A DNA stretch of 51,820 nucleotides, taken from assembly GCA_903884375.1 (NCBI GenBank), contig CAISER010000024.1, forward strand, positions 1-51,820, written 5' to 3'. The notes under the pieces are model-generated. The model was given only the letters and a program-made list of their open reading frames with translations, searched no databases and was not told where the DNA came from. This stretch comes from Candidatus Collierbacteria bacterium. Its GTDB lineage: Bacteria; Patescibacteriota; Microgenomatia; UBA1400; MFAQ01. Within the stretch, counting starts at the first letter, position 1; each line of letters opens with the position of its first letter. Positions 1 to 7,581 of this stretch are shown here, piece after piece. The position numbers and the translations under genes are program-made.

Positions 1-2
1 GA

Positions 3-1958
3 ACGTACTCTGGGGTACAAGTAAGACAAGTTGATGAATACAATATCTTTTATAAAGATGCTTCTGTGGCCTTTACGGAATTGGTTTTGAAAAGTGATAG
101 TTTTAAACCAATTAAAACTTTTAAAGATTTACCAGTTGATTCGTTGGCAGCGATAACCGCGTCAATGGCTAAGTTTGGAGATAACGAAGCGGCGGCAATT
201 CAAATAATAATATCTCCGACGGAGTCTTCTTGGAGTAAATCAGGCGAGGGTTATGTGTCCAAATTAAAAAAAGATGAGGCGAATCCCGAGAAAGCCAAGT
301 TTAAAATGAATCCTCAAGAAATGGAGGCGATAACCAATAAATGCAGTAAGGTTGGATTTTTGACCAGTGTAAGAATGATTAGTGTAGCACCAAATGAAGG
401 AATGGCCAAAGCAAATTTATCTAATTTGAAAGGAACTTTTTCTCAGTTTGCCGGAAGTCAGAATAGCTTTTCGAGCAGAAAAATCCGTATGAAACAAATG
501 TTTATGATGGATTTTCTTTATCGATACCAAAATATGTGGGGCAACAACTCGGTGCTATCTACCGATGAATTGTCGACAATTTGGCATTTACCGAATAAAA
601 CGATTGATACACCGCATATTTATTGGTTGACAGCTAAAGTGGCGCCGGCGACAGGAGGATTCCCCGATAACGGTTTGTGGCTTGGACGATCAATTTACAG
701 AGGACAGGAACGAAATATTTATATGGGAGATGCCGATAGAATGCGTCATATGTACGTAATTGGAAGAACCGGAACGGGAAAAACGGAACTGTTGAAATCG
801 ATGATTATTCAAGATATGAGAGCCGGAAGAGGTTTGTGTTTTCTTGAACCTCATGGCGAAGGAATTGAAGAGTTGATGGAACTAGTACCACCCGAGAGGG
901 CCGAGGATGTAATTTTCTTTGATCCAACGGATGATGAAAGACCAATAGGATTTAATCTTTTGGAAGTGAGGAATTATGACGAGATGTATCAAGTGGCTTC
1001 TTCGATTATTAATTTGATGTATAAACTTTACGACCCACACCGAACAGGAATGGTGGGGGCGAGATTTGAACACGCAGTTAGAAACGCCATGCTAACAGTA
1101 GCAATGGTTCCCGGTGCAACTTTTGTGGAAGTAAATAGGGCTTTAACTGATCAAAAATATGTTCAAGAAATACTACCTTTAGTAAAAGATCCAATTGTTA
1201 AACGATACTGGACAGATCAAATAGCACAAACGGCAGATTTTCATAAAAGTGAAACCTTGGACTATATCGCTTCAAAGTTTGGTAGGTTTGTTACCAACAA
1301 AAGAATTCGAAATATTATTGGTCAGTCGAAGAGCACATTGAATTTCCGTGAGGCAATGGATACCGGAAAAATTGTGTTTTTGAAATTAGCTAAAGGATTA
1401 TTAGGAGAGGAGGATTCAAGTTTCTTGGGCATGATTTTAATCCCTAAATTATTGGCGGCGGCATTATCACGACAAGATATGCCCAAAGAACAAAGAAGAC
1501 CATTTAATCTCTATGTCGATGAATTCCAAAATTTTGCTACCCCTGACTTTGCTCAGATGCTTTCTGAAGTGCGTAAATATGGCATGTCTTTGACTCTTGC
1601 TAATCAATTTGTGAGCCAGGTGGATGAACAAGTAAGAGATGCAATTTTTGGAAACGTGGGTACATTGATGTCTTATCGGGTGGGTATGCAGGACGCGGCA
1701 ATTTTAGCAAAAGAGTTTGAACCAACTTTTAATGAAACCGATTTAACTAACGTCCCTGCTCGTGTTGTTTATGCAAAAACAATTGTGAATGAGACCCCCG
1801 TGCCTCCATTTTCGATGAATGTTGAGAGGGACTTGAAAGCTGAAAAAGCTCAAGGAAGTCCTGAAGTTTCGAGAATGATTAAGGAACTTTCAAGGCTTAA
1901 ATTTGGAAGGGATGAGATGGAAGTAAACGAAGAAATTGAAAAAAGAAGTAATTTGTAG
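3..1958 (+). CDS. VirB4/VirD4/HerA-like P-loop ATPase, 5'-truncated by window edge
   Basis: The reading frame is open from the first bases of the window, so this is the 3' part of a longer gene; the GTG at 66 is only an internal start candidate. Counting from that GTG, a Walker A motif GRTGTGKT lies near residue 233 and a Walker B-like stretch LYVDEFQNF near residue 483. The C-terminal part resembles the TraG/TraD/VirD4 ATPase domain. Family knowledge: these hexameric ATPases pump DNA or protein at the membrane in type IV secretion or conjugation, or process DNA ends as HerA does. The roughly 230 residues before Walker A match nothing I recognise. A secretion/DNA-transfer ATPase is the best call. 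The exact subfamily and substrate are unknown, and no other secretion gene is visible downstream. Confidence 0.75.
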   Translation, partial: TYSGVQVRQVDEYNIFYKDASVAFTELVLKSDSFKPIKTFKDLPVDSLAAITASMAKFGDNEAAAIQIIISPTESSWSKSGEGYVSKLKKDEANPEKAKFKMNPQEMEAITNKCSKVGFLTSVRMISVAPNEGMAKANLSNLKGTFSQFAGSQNSFSSRKIRMKQMFMMDFLYRYQNMWGNNSVLSTDELSTIWHLPNKTIDTPHIYWLTAKVAPATGGFPDNGLWLGRSIYRGQERNIYMGDADRMRHMYVIGRTGTGKTELLKSMIIQDMRAGRGLCFLEPHGEGIEELMELVPPERAEDVIFFDPTDDERPIGFNLLEVRNYDEMYQVASSIINLMYKLYDPHRTGMVGARFEHAVRNAMLTVAMVPGATFVEVNRALTDQKYVQEILPLVKDPIVKRYWTDQIAQTADFHKSETLDYIASKFGRFVTNKRIRNIIGQSKSTLNFREAMDTGKIVFLKLAKGLLGEEDSSFLGMILIPKLLAAALSRQDMPKEQRRPFNLYVDEFQNFATPDFAQMLSEVRKYGMSLTLANQFVSQVDEQVRDAIFGNVGTLMSYRVGMQDAAILAKEFEPTFNETDLTNVPARVVYAKTIVNETPVPPFSMNVERDLKAEKAQGSPEVSRMIKELSRLKFGRDEMEVNEEIEKRSNL

Positions 1959-1966
1959 TTGAGTTT

Positions 1967-1975
1967 GATAAAATA
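1967..1975 (+). promoter_or_regulatory. extended -10 promoter of tRNA-Ile
   Basis: TGaTAAAAT, an extended -10 element, ends 9 nt before the tRNA 5' end, which leaves room for a 2-3 nt 5' leader. No convincing -35 box is seen. The same element precedes the tRNA-Met gene at 4244-4252. Confidence 0.6.
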
Positions 1976-1984
1976 CTCATGATT

Positions 1985-2061
1985 GGGCCGATAGCTCAGC
2001 TGGTTAGAGCGCGAAGCTTATACCTTCGATGTCCCAGGTCCGAATCCTGGTCGGCCCACCA
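1985..2061 (+). tRNA. tRNA-Ile (anticodon UAU), CCA encoded
   Basis: A full cloverleaf can be drawn: 7-bp acceptor GGGCCGA/TCGGCCC, D-arm GCTC/GAGC with a 9-nt loop, anticodon stem CGAAG/CTTCG with loop CTTATAC, a 5-nt variable loop, T-arm CCAGG/CCTGG with loop TCCGAAT, discriminator A and encoded CCA. Position 33 is T and 34-36 are TAT, so the anticodon is UAU and reads AUA. Most bacteria read AUA with a CAU anticodon modified to lysidine by TilS, so a genomic UAU is uncommon. The CCA ends one base before the next gene's ATG. Confidence 0.92.
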
Positions 2062-2427
2062 ATGAAGATTAAAAGTAAAAAAAATAAAACGAAGAACGAT
2101 AAAATTCTTAGATTGGCACAGCCAGACGAGGAGTTAAACGATATGGCCTCGAATACTCCTTGGTCGCAAGAAATGGTTATTACCGGCAACATGAATTTGG
2201 GAAAAAGTGGAAACCCGGTGACGATATATATTGAAGATGAAGTAACAGGGGAACAGTTAGAGGTTTCCGGTGTTAAAAATGCTTTTTTAATTGTGGAAGA
2301 TACCAGAAAATCAACTTCCGGTTGGTTGGCCTTAGCGGTTGGATCGATGGAAAAGATGGGGGAAGTGCTTGGCTTCTTATCACAGACAACATTACAGGCA
2401 TTAAAAAAGCTAGTCAATAAAGACTAG
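2062..2427 (+). CDS. hypothetical protein, 121 aa, start abuts tRNA-Ile
   Basis: I do not recognise a family. The product has a very basic N-terminus (about 12 residues rich in Lys and Asn) followed by an acidic, apparently globular domain with alternating beta-like segments (MVITGNMN, VTIYIEDEV) and a C-terminal helix. The ATG at 2062 directly follows the tRNA CCA at 2061, and there is no ribosome binding site or promoter of its own. A frame running further upstream would pass through the tRNA, so this start is the only sensible one. Inference: the gene is co-transcribed with the tRNA, and 3' cleavage of the tRNA would release a leaderless mRNA. The stop codon lies in the terminator hairpin. 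Neighbouring codon use is similar, so I think the gene is real. Confidence 0.7.
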   Translation: MKIKSKKNKTKNDKILRLAQPDEELNDMASNTPWSQEMVITGNMNLGKSGNPVTIYIEDEVTGEQLEVSGVKNAFLIVEDTRKSTSGWLALAVGSMEKMGEVLGFLSQTTLQALKKLVNKD

Positions 2428-2430
2428 CTT
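2407..2430. terminator. bidirectional intrinsic terminator
   Basis: Perfect 9-bp stem AAGCTAGTC/GACTAGCTT with loop AATAAA. It has T-rich sequence after it on the plus strand and an A-run before it, so it can act in both directions. It sits between the convergent gene ends at 2427 (plus) and 2454 (minus), and the plus gene's stop codon is inside the 3' arm. Confidence 0.7.
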
Positions 2431-2453
2431 CTTTAATTAATTAAAGTGACGTT

Positions 2454-3329
2454 TTAGAGGTCGATAAGTTTGGGCTTATCCTTAGCAGGTTTTTCGGAAA
2501 TGAATTCAAGATATTTTTCGGTAGTGGAAAGTCTCTTGTGACCAACAAGTTTACTAATATAAACGAGAGGACTGCCTGAAGTAAGCTGTTGGGCAATAAA
2601 AGTATGTCTTAGGTCGTTAACCTTAGCGTTTTCGATTCCAGCCATGTGGAAATACCTGTCAAGGTTTGAACGAATATTTCTAATGAGAAAGGCGTTGCCT
2701 GTTTTGGTAATAAAGACATAAGTGTTTCCACTTTTTGGGCGGGTTTCCATGTAACGAGCAAGTGATTCTTTAACCGGTTGGTTTAGAGGAATTATACGTT
2801 CCGGGTGGGATTCATAGGCACGAATGGTGATTTGATTGCTTGAAAGATCCAGATCACCAATTTTAAGGTTGGCAAGTTCGGAAATACGCATACCTGTTTG
2901 AAGTAAAAGCTCAACAATGGCAGCCATACGAAGATCTTCACGACAAGCATCTCGAAGAGCACGGTATTCAATTTTATTTAAGATTCGAGGAGGTTTAATG
3001 TCGTATTTGGGGTGAGTGACGTTGGTGCTTGGGTTTTCAGAGATAGTCCCATTGGCTAGAATGTAGGAGAAAAAAGACTTTATGGAGTTAATTTTACGAG
3101 AGATAGACTTGGTGGTATAGTTTTGAGCAGAAAGACTATCCTTGAAGGCGTCGATATCTTCTTTTGTAACCTCAGAGAGGTTGTTTTTATTAGATTTTGC
3201 TACAAAATTGGCCAATTGCTCAATGTCTTTTGAGTAGGCTAAGATAGTAGCAGAAGCTCTGCCTTGAGAAGCCAAGTGGCTTTTAAAAGCAATCACAGCT
3301 TGTTTGATGTTTTGATCAACTTGTTCCAT
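2454..3329 (-). CDS. tyrosine recombinase, XerC/XerD-like, with altered catalytic residues
   Basis: The 291-aa length and two-domain layout fit Xer recombinases: an N-terminal SAM-like DNA-binding domain (residues about 5-90) and a C-terminal catalytic domain. The first Arg is present in TGMRISELANL, the second in NDLRHTF, followed by His in VGHKRLSTT and the nucleophile Tyr in EKYLEF. Two usual residues differ: the HxxR box reads NDLR (His to Asn), and the beta-hairpin that normally carries the catalytic Lys (GKGxK-type) reads AYESHPER. Family role: resolution of chromosome dimers at dif, or integration. No att or dif site was identified nearby. It is convergent with the upstream small gene and divergent from the FtsB-like gene. 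Confidence 0.85.
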   Translation of the reverse strand: MEQVDQNIKQAVIAFKSHLASQGRASATILAYSKDIEQLANFVAKSNKNNLSEVTKEDIDAFKDSLSAQNYTTKSISRKINSIKSFFSYILANGTISENPSTNVTHPKYDIKPPRILNKIEYRALRDACREDLRMAAIVELLLQTGMRISELANLKIGDLDLSSNQITIRAYESHPERIIPLNQPVKESLARYMETRPKSGNTYVFITKTGNAFLIRNIRSNLDRYFHMAGIENAKVNDLRHTFIAQQLTSGSPLVYISKLVGHKRLSTTEKYLEFISEKPAKDKPKLIDL

Positions 3330-3382
3330 AATTAGTTACGGTAATATTTATGGCACTTATTATAACACTCTAGGTTTCAACA

Positions 3383-3760
3383 ATGCAATCATTAAATCGG
3401 GATAATCGACATAAAGATAAAAAAGATTGGATAAGGGGCATTATTTTAGTTATTGCCTGGATTCTTATTATTTCCTTGGCAAAAGACCTTTGGCAGGTTA
3501 AAAGAGGTTTTTCACGAATTGAAGAAGCTAAAAGCCGTTTAATAATAGAAGAAGAAAAAAATCAAATGTTAAAGGATAAACTTGAAATGGTAATGACTGA
3601 GGAATACAAAGAGAAAATTATTAGAGAACAGTTAAATATGCAGAAAATAGACGAGGTTGTAGCTGTATTACCCAAAGGAAATATGTTGGGTACAAAAGAG
3701 GCGGGGGAAGAACAAAAAGAGGAAGAAAATTGGGAAAAATGGTGGGCAATTGTTAGATAA
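3383..3760 (+). CDS. FtsB/DivIC-like septum formation protein
   Basis: The 125-aa product has a short basic N-terminus, one transmembrane segment (residues about 17-36, GIILVIAWILIISLA), a coiled coil (about 40-75) and the typical end of the family, where a Tyr-Lys-Glu helix leads into an IREQLNM segment. This is the layout of FtsB/DivIC, which with FtsL and FtsQ/DivIB form the bitopic complex that activates septal cell-wall synthesis. The Trp-rich tail EENWEKWWAIVR is often seen in Patescibacteria homologues. It is divergent from the recombinase gene; the 53-bp gap contains TATAAC at 3361-3366. No partner division genes are adjacent. Confidence 0.75.
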   Translation: MQSLNRDNRHKDKKDWIRGIILVIAWILIISLAKDLWQVKRGFSRIEEAKSRLIIEEEKNQMLKDKLEMVMTEEYKEKIIREQLNMQKIDEVVAVLPKGNMLGTKEAGEEQKEEENWEKWWAIVR

Positions 3761-3789
3761 CCTACTGAACATAGACAAGTGTTGCGGGT

Positions 3790-3992
3790 CTGGGGTCACG
3801 CTCCCCAGTTAAGCGAGATTATGCACTGTTTCTCTGGTTACCCAGAGTGTCGGACTATGTCATCATCCTAATAAAATTAGGAGCTCGGCGTTTAGTCTCT
3901 ACGGGGTCATCCGCCTAAGGCGGAGACTTCCCTCGGCGTTGTCCTTTTCTAGGATTTCACCGATATAGCCAAGTTCTATTCAACGATTACTC
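3790..3992 (-). ncRNA. small ORF-less group I intron core (related to the 16S intron)
   Basis: Read on the minus strand, this stretch matches the 16S intron at 50050-50929 through the catalytic core: GGCTATATCGGTGAAA, then CCGAGGGAAGT, then CCCCGTAGAGACT. Helices seen: P1 between exon TTCAAT (3998-3993) and guide GTTGAA (3984-3979) with a U-G pair at the splice site; a P6-type hairpin TCCGCC/GGCGGA; P7 GACTA (3897-3893) with TAGTC (3857-3853); P8 TCCTAA/TTAGGA; P9 CTCTGG-GTAA-CCAGAG. The 5' end is after the U at 3993. The 3' end is not fixed (about 3760-3830). There is no endonuclease ORF, and the interrupted host RNA is not identified. Confidence 0.75.
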
Positions 3993-4195
3993 ATTGAACG
4001 GCCCATTTGAGCCTCGCAAGATACTCACCTTCCACCCGCAAATAAGAGCTTACTCGAATTTTTCTGATAACTTTCGTTATCAAAATAAAATTCTTGCGTT
4101 TCCTCTTATATTCGCCCATAACCTTCGTTATGATGCTCGAATATTAACGAACATGGGTATTTTAGCACGAACGAGCACGTTTGACAATTCGGGTA
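3993..4195 (-). other. gene-free stretch, probable structured minus-strand RNA upstream of the group I core
   Basis: No convincing CDS lies here. On the minus strand there are two related hairpins, CATAAC-GAAG-GTTATG and GATAAC-GAAA-GTTATC (the second a GNRA tetraloop), a possible pseudoknot (TGCTCG/CGAGCA interleaved with CCCAT/ATGGG) and a helix TGCGGGT/ACCCGCA that would span the intron. GNRA loops on the minus strand and the intron orientation both suggest a minus-strand transcript. tmRNA was considered, but its TTCGAC motif, a matching T-arm and a CCA end were not found. Confidence 0.4.
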
Positions 4196-4243
4196 ATGTA
4201 TGGGTACTATTATCTTATCAGGAGTGGAGAGAGCTTATGTTGA

Positions 4244-4252
4244 TGATAAAAT
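4244..4252 (+). promoter_or_regulatory. extended -10 promoter of tRNA-Met
   Basis: TGaTAAAAT, identical to the element in front of tRNA-Ile, ends 16 nt before the tRNA-Met 5' end at 4269. No clear -35 box is seen. Confidence 0.55.
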
Positions 4253-4268
4253 ATAGTGGTTGGATTGA

Positions 4269-4342
4269 GGCAAGGTAGCTCAAATGGTTAGAGCGGCGGA
4301 TTCATAAACCGCAGGTAGTGGGTTCGATCCCCACCCTTGCTA
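4269..4342 (+). tRNA. tRNA-Met (anticodon CAU), CCA not encoded
   Basis: Cloverleaf: acceptor GGCAAGG/CCTTGCT (one G-T pair), D-arm GCTC/GAGC with loop AAATGGTTA, anticodon stem GCGGA/ACCGC with an A-A pair at its top and loop TTCATAA, T-arm GTGGG/CCCAC with loop TTCGATC, discriminator A. The anticodon is CAU. The three G-C pairs next to the anticodon loop that mark initiators are absent and position 1 is paired, so this is more likely elongator Met. A lysidine-type Ile tRNA cannot be ruled out by sequence, though a UAU tRNA-Ile already exists at 1985. CCA is not encoded, unlike tRNA-Ile. Confidence 0.9.
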
Positions 4343-4364
4343 CTTTAGCAGACAATGAATTTAT

Positions 4365-5366
4365 ATGAAAAAAAGAATATTGACGGGAGATAGGCCAAGC
4401 GGAAGATTGCACTTGGGTCATTTTGTTGGTTCGTTGGCTAATCGAGTTAAGCTACAAGAGGAATACGAGCAATTTATATTAATTGCTGATGTACAGGCAT
4501 TAACCGATAATTTTTCCAATCCTCAAATCGTAGCCGATTCCGTTAGAGAACTGGTACTCGATTATGTGGCTTCGGGAATTGATCCTCAAAAAAGTACGAT
4601 TGTGGTGCAGTCAAAAATACCGGCGATAGCCGAACTTACGGTTTTTTACATGAATTTGGTGAGTTTGAATAGAGTGTTAAGAAATCCAACCGTAAAGACG
4701 GAAATAGAACAAAAGGGGTTTGGAGAGTCTGTTCCGGCAGGTTTTGCCATGTATCCGGTTTCTCAAGCGGCGGATATTACCGCTTTTGATGCCGATTTGG
4801 TGCCCGTAGGAGACGATCAATTACCAATGATCGAGCAAACAAGAGAAATAGTAAGAAAGTTTAATTCCTTGTACGGAACAGTACTGAAAGAACCCGAGGC
4901 TTTGATGAGTGATTTTCCAAGATTGGTGGGTTTGGATGGAAAATCAAAAATGAGCAAGAGTTTGAATAATTGTATTTATTTGGCTGATAGGGCAGAAGAA
5001 GTTGAAAAGAAAGTGATGAGTATGTATACGGACCCTAGTAGATTGAAGCCAACTGACGCAGGAACCGTTGAAGGCAATCCAGTGTTTGTTTATCACGATG
5101 CTTTTAATCCCAATAAAGAAGAAGTTGAAGATTTGAAGAATCGATATCGCATGGGACAAGTAGGAGATGTTGAAGTAAAACAAAAATTGGTTTTGGCGAT
5201 AAATAACTTTCTTGAACCGATGAGGATAAGAAGATCCGAACTAGAGAAAAATCCGCAAAAAATTGATGCCATATTAAAAGAGGGAGTTGAAAAAGGTAAT
5301 AAAGTATCCGAAGAAATTCTTTCAAAGGTTAAAACAGCAATGAAAATTAATTACACTTTTAAGTAA
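4365..5366 (+). CDS. trpS: tryptophanyl-tRNA synthetase
   Basis: Class I synthetase that charges tRNA-Trp. The HIGH motif is HLGH near residue 16, preceded by the family signature GDRPSG, and the KMSKS motif is intact near residue 195. The 333-aa length is normal for bacterial TrpRS. ATG 4365 lies 22 nt after tRNA-Met; there is no Shine-Dalgarno, and the sequence GACAAT ends 8 nt upstream, so it may be read as a tRNA/mRNA transcript or from a leaderless start. Its stop overlaps the next gene's ATG (TAATG), which indicates translational coupling. Confidence 0.96.
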   Translation: MKKRILTGDRPSGRLHLGHFVGSLANRVKLQEEYEQFILIADVQALTDNFSNPQIVADSVRELVLDYVASGIDPQKSTIVVQSKIPAIAELTVFYMNLVSLNRVLRNPTVKTEIEQKGFGESVPAGFAMYPVSQAADITAFDADLVPVGDDQLPMIEQTREIVRKFNSLYGTVLKEPEALMSDFPRLVGLDGKSKMSKSLNNCIYLADRAEEVEKKVMSMYTDPSRLKPTDAGTVEGNPVFVYHDAFNPNKEEVEDLKNRYRMGQVGDVEVKQKLVLAINNFLEPMRIRRSELEKNPQKIDAILKEGVEKGNKVSEEILSKVKTAMKINYTFK

Positions 5367-5701
5367 TGAAAGGCGCAGTTAATTATCAGGATTTTGAGAA
5401 ACTGGATATAAGAGCCGGAAAGGTTTTAACGGCAAGTTGCCCAGAGTGGAGTGAAAAACTGATTCGATACGAAATGGATTTTGGTGAAGAGCTGGGAAAG
5501 AGAGTACTGTTTAGTGGAATTAGAAAATGGTATACACCAGAAGATTTAATCGGAAAAATAATGCCTGTTATTGTAAACATGGAACCAAAAAAAATGGGTG
5601 ACGAGGAAAGTCAAGGAATGACGATAATGATTGATGGAGAGGAAGGACCCAAATTAATTTATTTAGACGATAAAATCGTGCTTGGAACAGTGATAAGATA
5701 A
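5366..5701 (+). CDS. tRNA-binding OB-fold protein (Trbp111/CsaA/MetRS C-terminal type)
   Basis: This 111-aa protein is a single EMAP-II-like OB fold: the opening DIRAGKVL, an RVLFSGIRKWY segment and a central VNMEPKKM block are the family hallmarks. Stand-alone members bind the outside corner of tRNA, or act as export-related chaperones (CsaA); the same fold is the C-terminal appendage of many methionyl-tRNA synthetases. It overlaps trpS by one base and is followed 14 nt later by ftsH, so it is in the trpS operon. A role as a trans-acting tRNA-binding cofactor is inference. Confidence 0.85.
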   Translation: MKGAVNYQDFEKLDIRAGKVLTASCPEWSEKLIRYEMDFGEELGKRVLFSGIRKWYTPEDLIGKIMPVIVNMEPKKMGDEESQGMTIMIDGEEGPKLIYLDDKIVLGTVIR

Positions 5702-5715
5702 AAGACGATAATAAT

Positions 5716-7581
5716 ATGGAAACAAAAAAAGTAGAGTTTAAGTTGAATCTAAATATTAGACGTTTGTTGATATGGTTTTTGATTTTGTTTTTGTTTGTTC
5801 CCTATATTGTTAATTTTATTTTGGGAACAACCGGATCAGTGGTAGAGATGCCATTGTCTTCGGCAATTGCCGAGATTAAACAAGGAAAGGTGGAGTCGGT
5901 AGAGATTAAAGGAGAAGAACTAATTTTGCTTTATCCAAAAAACGGTGAGGGAAAACAAACAGTCGGAATGTCAAGAAAAGAGGAAGGATCAAGTTTTATG
6001 GATCAGTTACAAAAAGCGGGAGTGGACGAGAGTAAAATAAAAGTAACCGTTTCTTCCCAGGATTTCAGTAAAGCTATTTGGAGTATTTTGTCTTTAGTGT
6101 TACCAATTTTGGGTTTTGGTTTGTTGATGTTTATTTTGATGCGAAGGCAAGGTGGTGGTGGAGATATGTTTGGTATTGGTAAAAGCAAAGCAAAACTATT
6201 TTCAAAAGGAAAACAAAATGTGAAATTTAAAGATGTTGCGGGTGTTGATGAAGCAAAAAAAGAGTTGGAGGAAGTAGTTGATTTTTTGAAAAATCCAAAA
6301 AAATATCGTGATTTGGGGGCAAGAACTCCAAAGGGAGTACTACTGACCGGACCTTCCGGCGTGGGAAAAACTTTGATGGCAAGAGCCGTAGCCGGAGAAG
6401 CTGGTGTGCCTTTCTTTTCCATGGCAGGATCAGAGTTTATGGAGATGCTCGTAGGTGTTGGCGCGAGTCGTGTTCGTGATTTGTTTGACACAGCCAAAAG
6501 AGCAGCACCGGCGATAATTTTTATTGATGAAGTTGATGCGATTGGAAGAACAAGAGGAGTTGGGGGTGGAATGGGAGGACATGACGAAAGAGAACAGACA
6601 TTAAACCAAATATTGGTGGAGATGGATGGCTTTACCCAAAGCGATAATGTAATTGTGATTGCAGCGACAAATAGACCGGACGTGCTGGATCCGGCATTGG
6701 TTCGCCCGGGTAGATTTGACAGAAGAGTAAATTTGGATTTGCCGGACATCGCGGGTAGAAAATCAATAATTGAGATTCATAGAAGAGGGAAACCATTTGC
6801 TAAGGGGCTGAATTGGGACAGAGTTGCAGAGAGAACTGTAGGTTTTTCCGGCGCTGATTTGGAAAATATGTTAAATGAGGCGGCAATCTTGGCGGCAAGA
6901 GATGACAGAAAAGAAATTTGGATGGTTGATATTGAAGAAGCGGCGATGAAGGTGAAAATGGGACCGGAAAAGAAACGATTACAGTCTGATGTCGAACGTA
7001 AAATGACAGCTTATCACGAAGCCGGTCATGCTTTGGTTGGCCATCTTCTACCGGGAACGGACCCAATCCATCGACTTAGTATTGTGTCTCGGGGCATGGC
7101 TCTTGGATTTACAATGAGTAGACCAAAAACAGATAAATATCAACAAACGAGAACTGAGTTAAAAGATGAGATAGCGATGTCTCTTGGAGGTAGAGCAGCT
7201 GAACAAATGGTGTTTAACGAATTGACAGCCGGAGCAGCATCGGATATTGAAAGGGCTACAATGTTGGCTCGTAGAATGGTAGTTGATTTTGGTATGAGTA
7301 GTTTGGGGCCGGTGGCTATGGGTCAGATGACCGAGATGAATAGCTGGGGTTTCTCGTATGGTGATTCAACGAGATTATCTGAGGCTACTCAAGCTAAAGT
7401 GGATGTTGAGATAAAGAAGCTAGTTGATGAGGGTTTGAAGACCGCAGAACGGATACTAAAAGGCAATAGAAAGATTTTAGATAAGATTGTGACCAAACTC
7501 ATGAAAATCGAGACTCTAGAACAGGAAGGGTTTGAAAAAATCGTGGAAAAACCAAAAGCCACAATCGAGATTAAAATATGA
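5716..7581 (+). CDS. ftsH: ATP-dependent zinc metalloprotease FtsH
   Basis: Membrane-bound AAA+ protease for quality control of membrane and short-lived proteins. An N-terminal transmembrane segment (residues about 17-36), a small extracytoplasmic domain and a second membrane segment (about 118-140) precede the AAA module. Walker A is GPSGVGKT at about 212, where the family usually has GPPGTGKT. Walker B is IIFIDEVDAIG, with the second region of homology after it. The zinc site HEAGH is at 434-438 and the third ligand region LTAGAASDIERA follows. Length 621 aa is usual. The stop overlaps the next ATG (ATGA). No ribosome binding site is seen. Confidence 0.96.
   Translation: METKKVEFKLNLNIRRLLIWFLILFLFVPYIVNFILGTTGSVVEMPLSSAIAEIKQGKVESVEIKGEELILLYPKNGEGKQTVGMSRKEEGSSFMDQLQKAGVDESKIKVTVSSQDFSKAIWSILSLVLPILGFGLLMFILMRRQGGGGDMFGIGKSKAKLFSKGKQNVKFKDVAGVDEAKKELEEVVDFLKNPKKYRDLGARTPKGVLLTGPSGVGKTLMARAVAGEAGVPFFSMAGSEFMEMLVGVGASRVRDLFDTAKRAAPAIIFIDEVDAIGRTRGVGGGMGGHDEREQTLNQILVEMDGFTQSDNVIVIAATNRPDVLDPALVRPGRFDRRVNLDLPDIAGRKSIIEIHRRGKPFAKGLNWDRVAERTVGFSGADLENMLNEAAILAARDDRKEIWMVDIEEAAMKVKMGPEKKRLQSDVERKMTAYHEAGHALVGHLLPGTDPIHRLSIVSRGMALGFTMSRPKTDKYQQTRTELKDEIAMSLGGRAAEQMVFNELTAGAASDIERATMLARRMVVDFGMSSLGPVAMGQMTEMNSWGFSYGDSTRLSEATQAKVDVEIKKLVDEGLKTAERILKGNRKILDKIVTKLMKIETLEQEGFEKIVEKPKATIEIKI

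Noticed and set aside
2004-2417. 137-aa minus-strand ORF opposite the 121-aa gene
   Set aside because: It runs through the antisense of tRNA-Ile, has no start signal and mirrors a plus-strand gene that ends in a terminator.
3785-4050. tRNA-like cloverleaf around the second intron
   Set aside because: Acceptor-, anticodon- and T-arm-like helices can be drawn, but the D-loop GG and T-loop TTC are missing and the anticodon loop would be too long.
3700-4240. tmRNA as host of the second intron
   Set aside because: A PK1-like pseudoknot and a short Ala-initiated reading frame (ANIRGNARILF) with a hairpin at its stop are suggestive. However, the TTCGAC motif, a T-arm partner for GGCCG-TTCAAT and an acceptor/CCA end could not be found, and the tag would not end in the usual small residues.
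3700-4240. RNase P RNA or SRP RNA as host
   Set aside because: Neither the GAGGAAAGTC and ACAGAAA boxes of RNase P nor the GGAAGG SRP loop is present.
3994-4278. 94-aa plus-strand ORF before tRNA-Met
   Set aside because: It runs into the tRNA, lacks any start signal and lies opposite the structured minus-strand RNA.
6003-6749. 248-aa minus-strand ORF inside ftsH
   Set aside because: Antisense shadow of the AAA domain, with Ser/Pro/Leu-rich shadow-type composition and no promoter.
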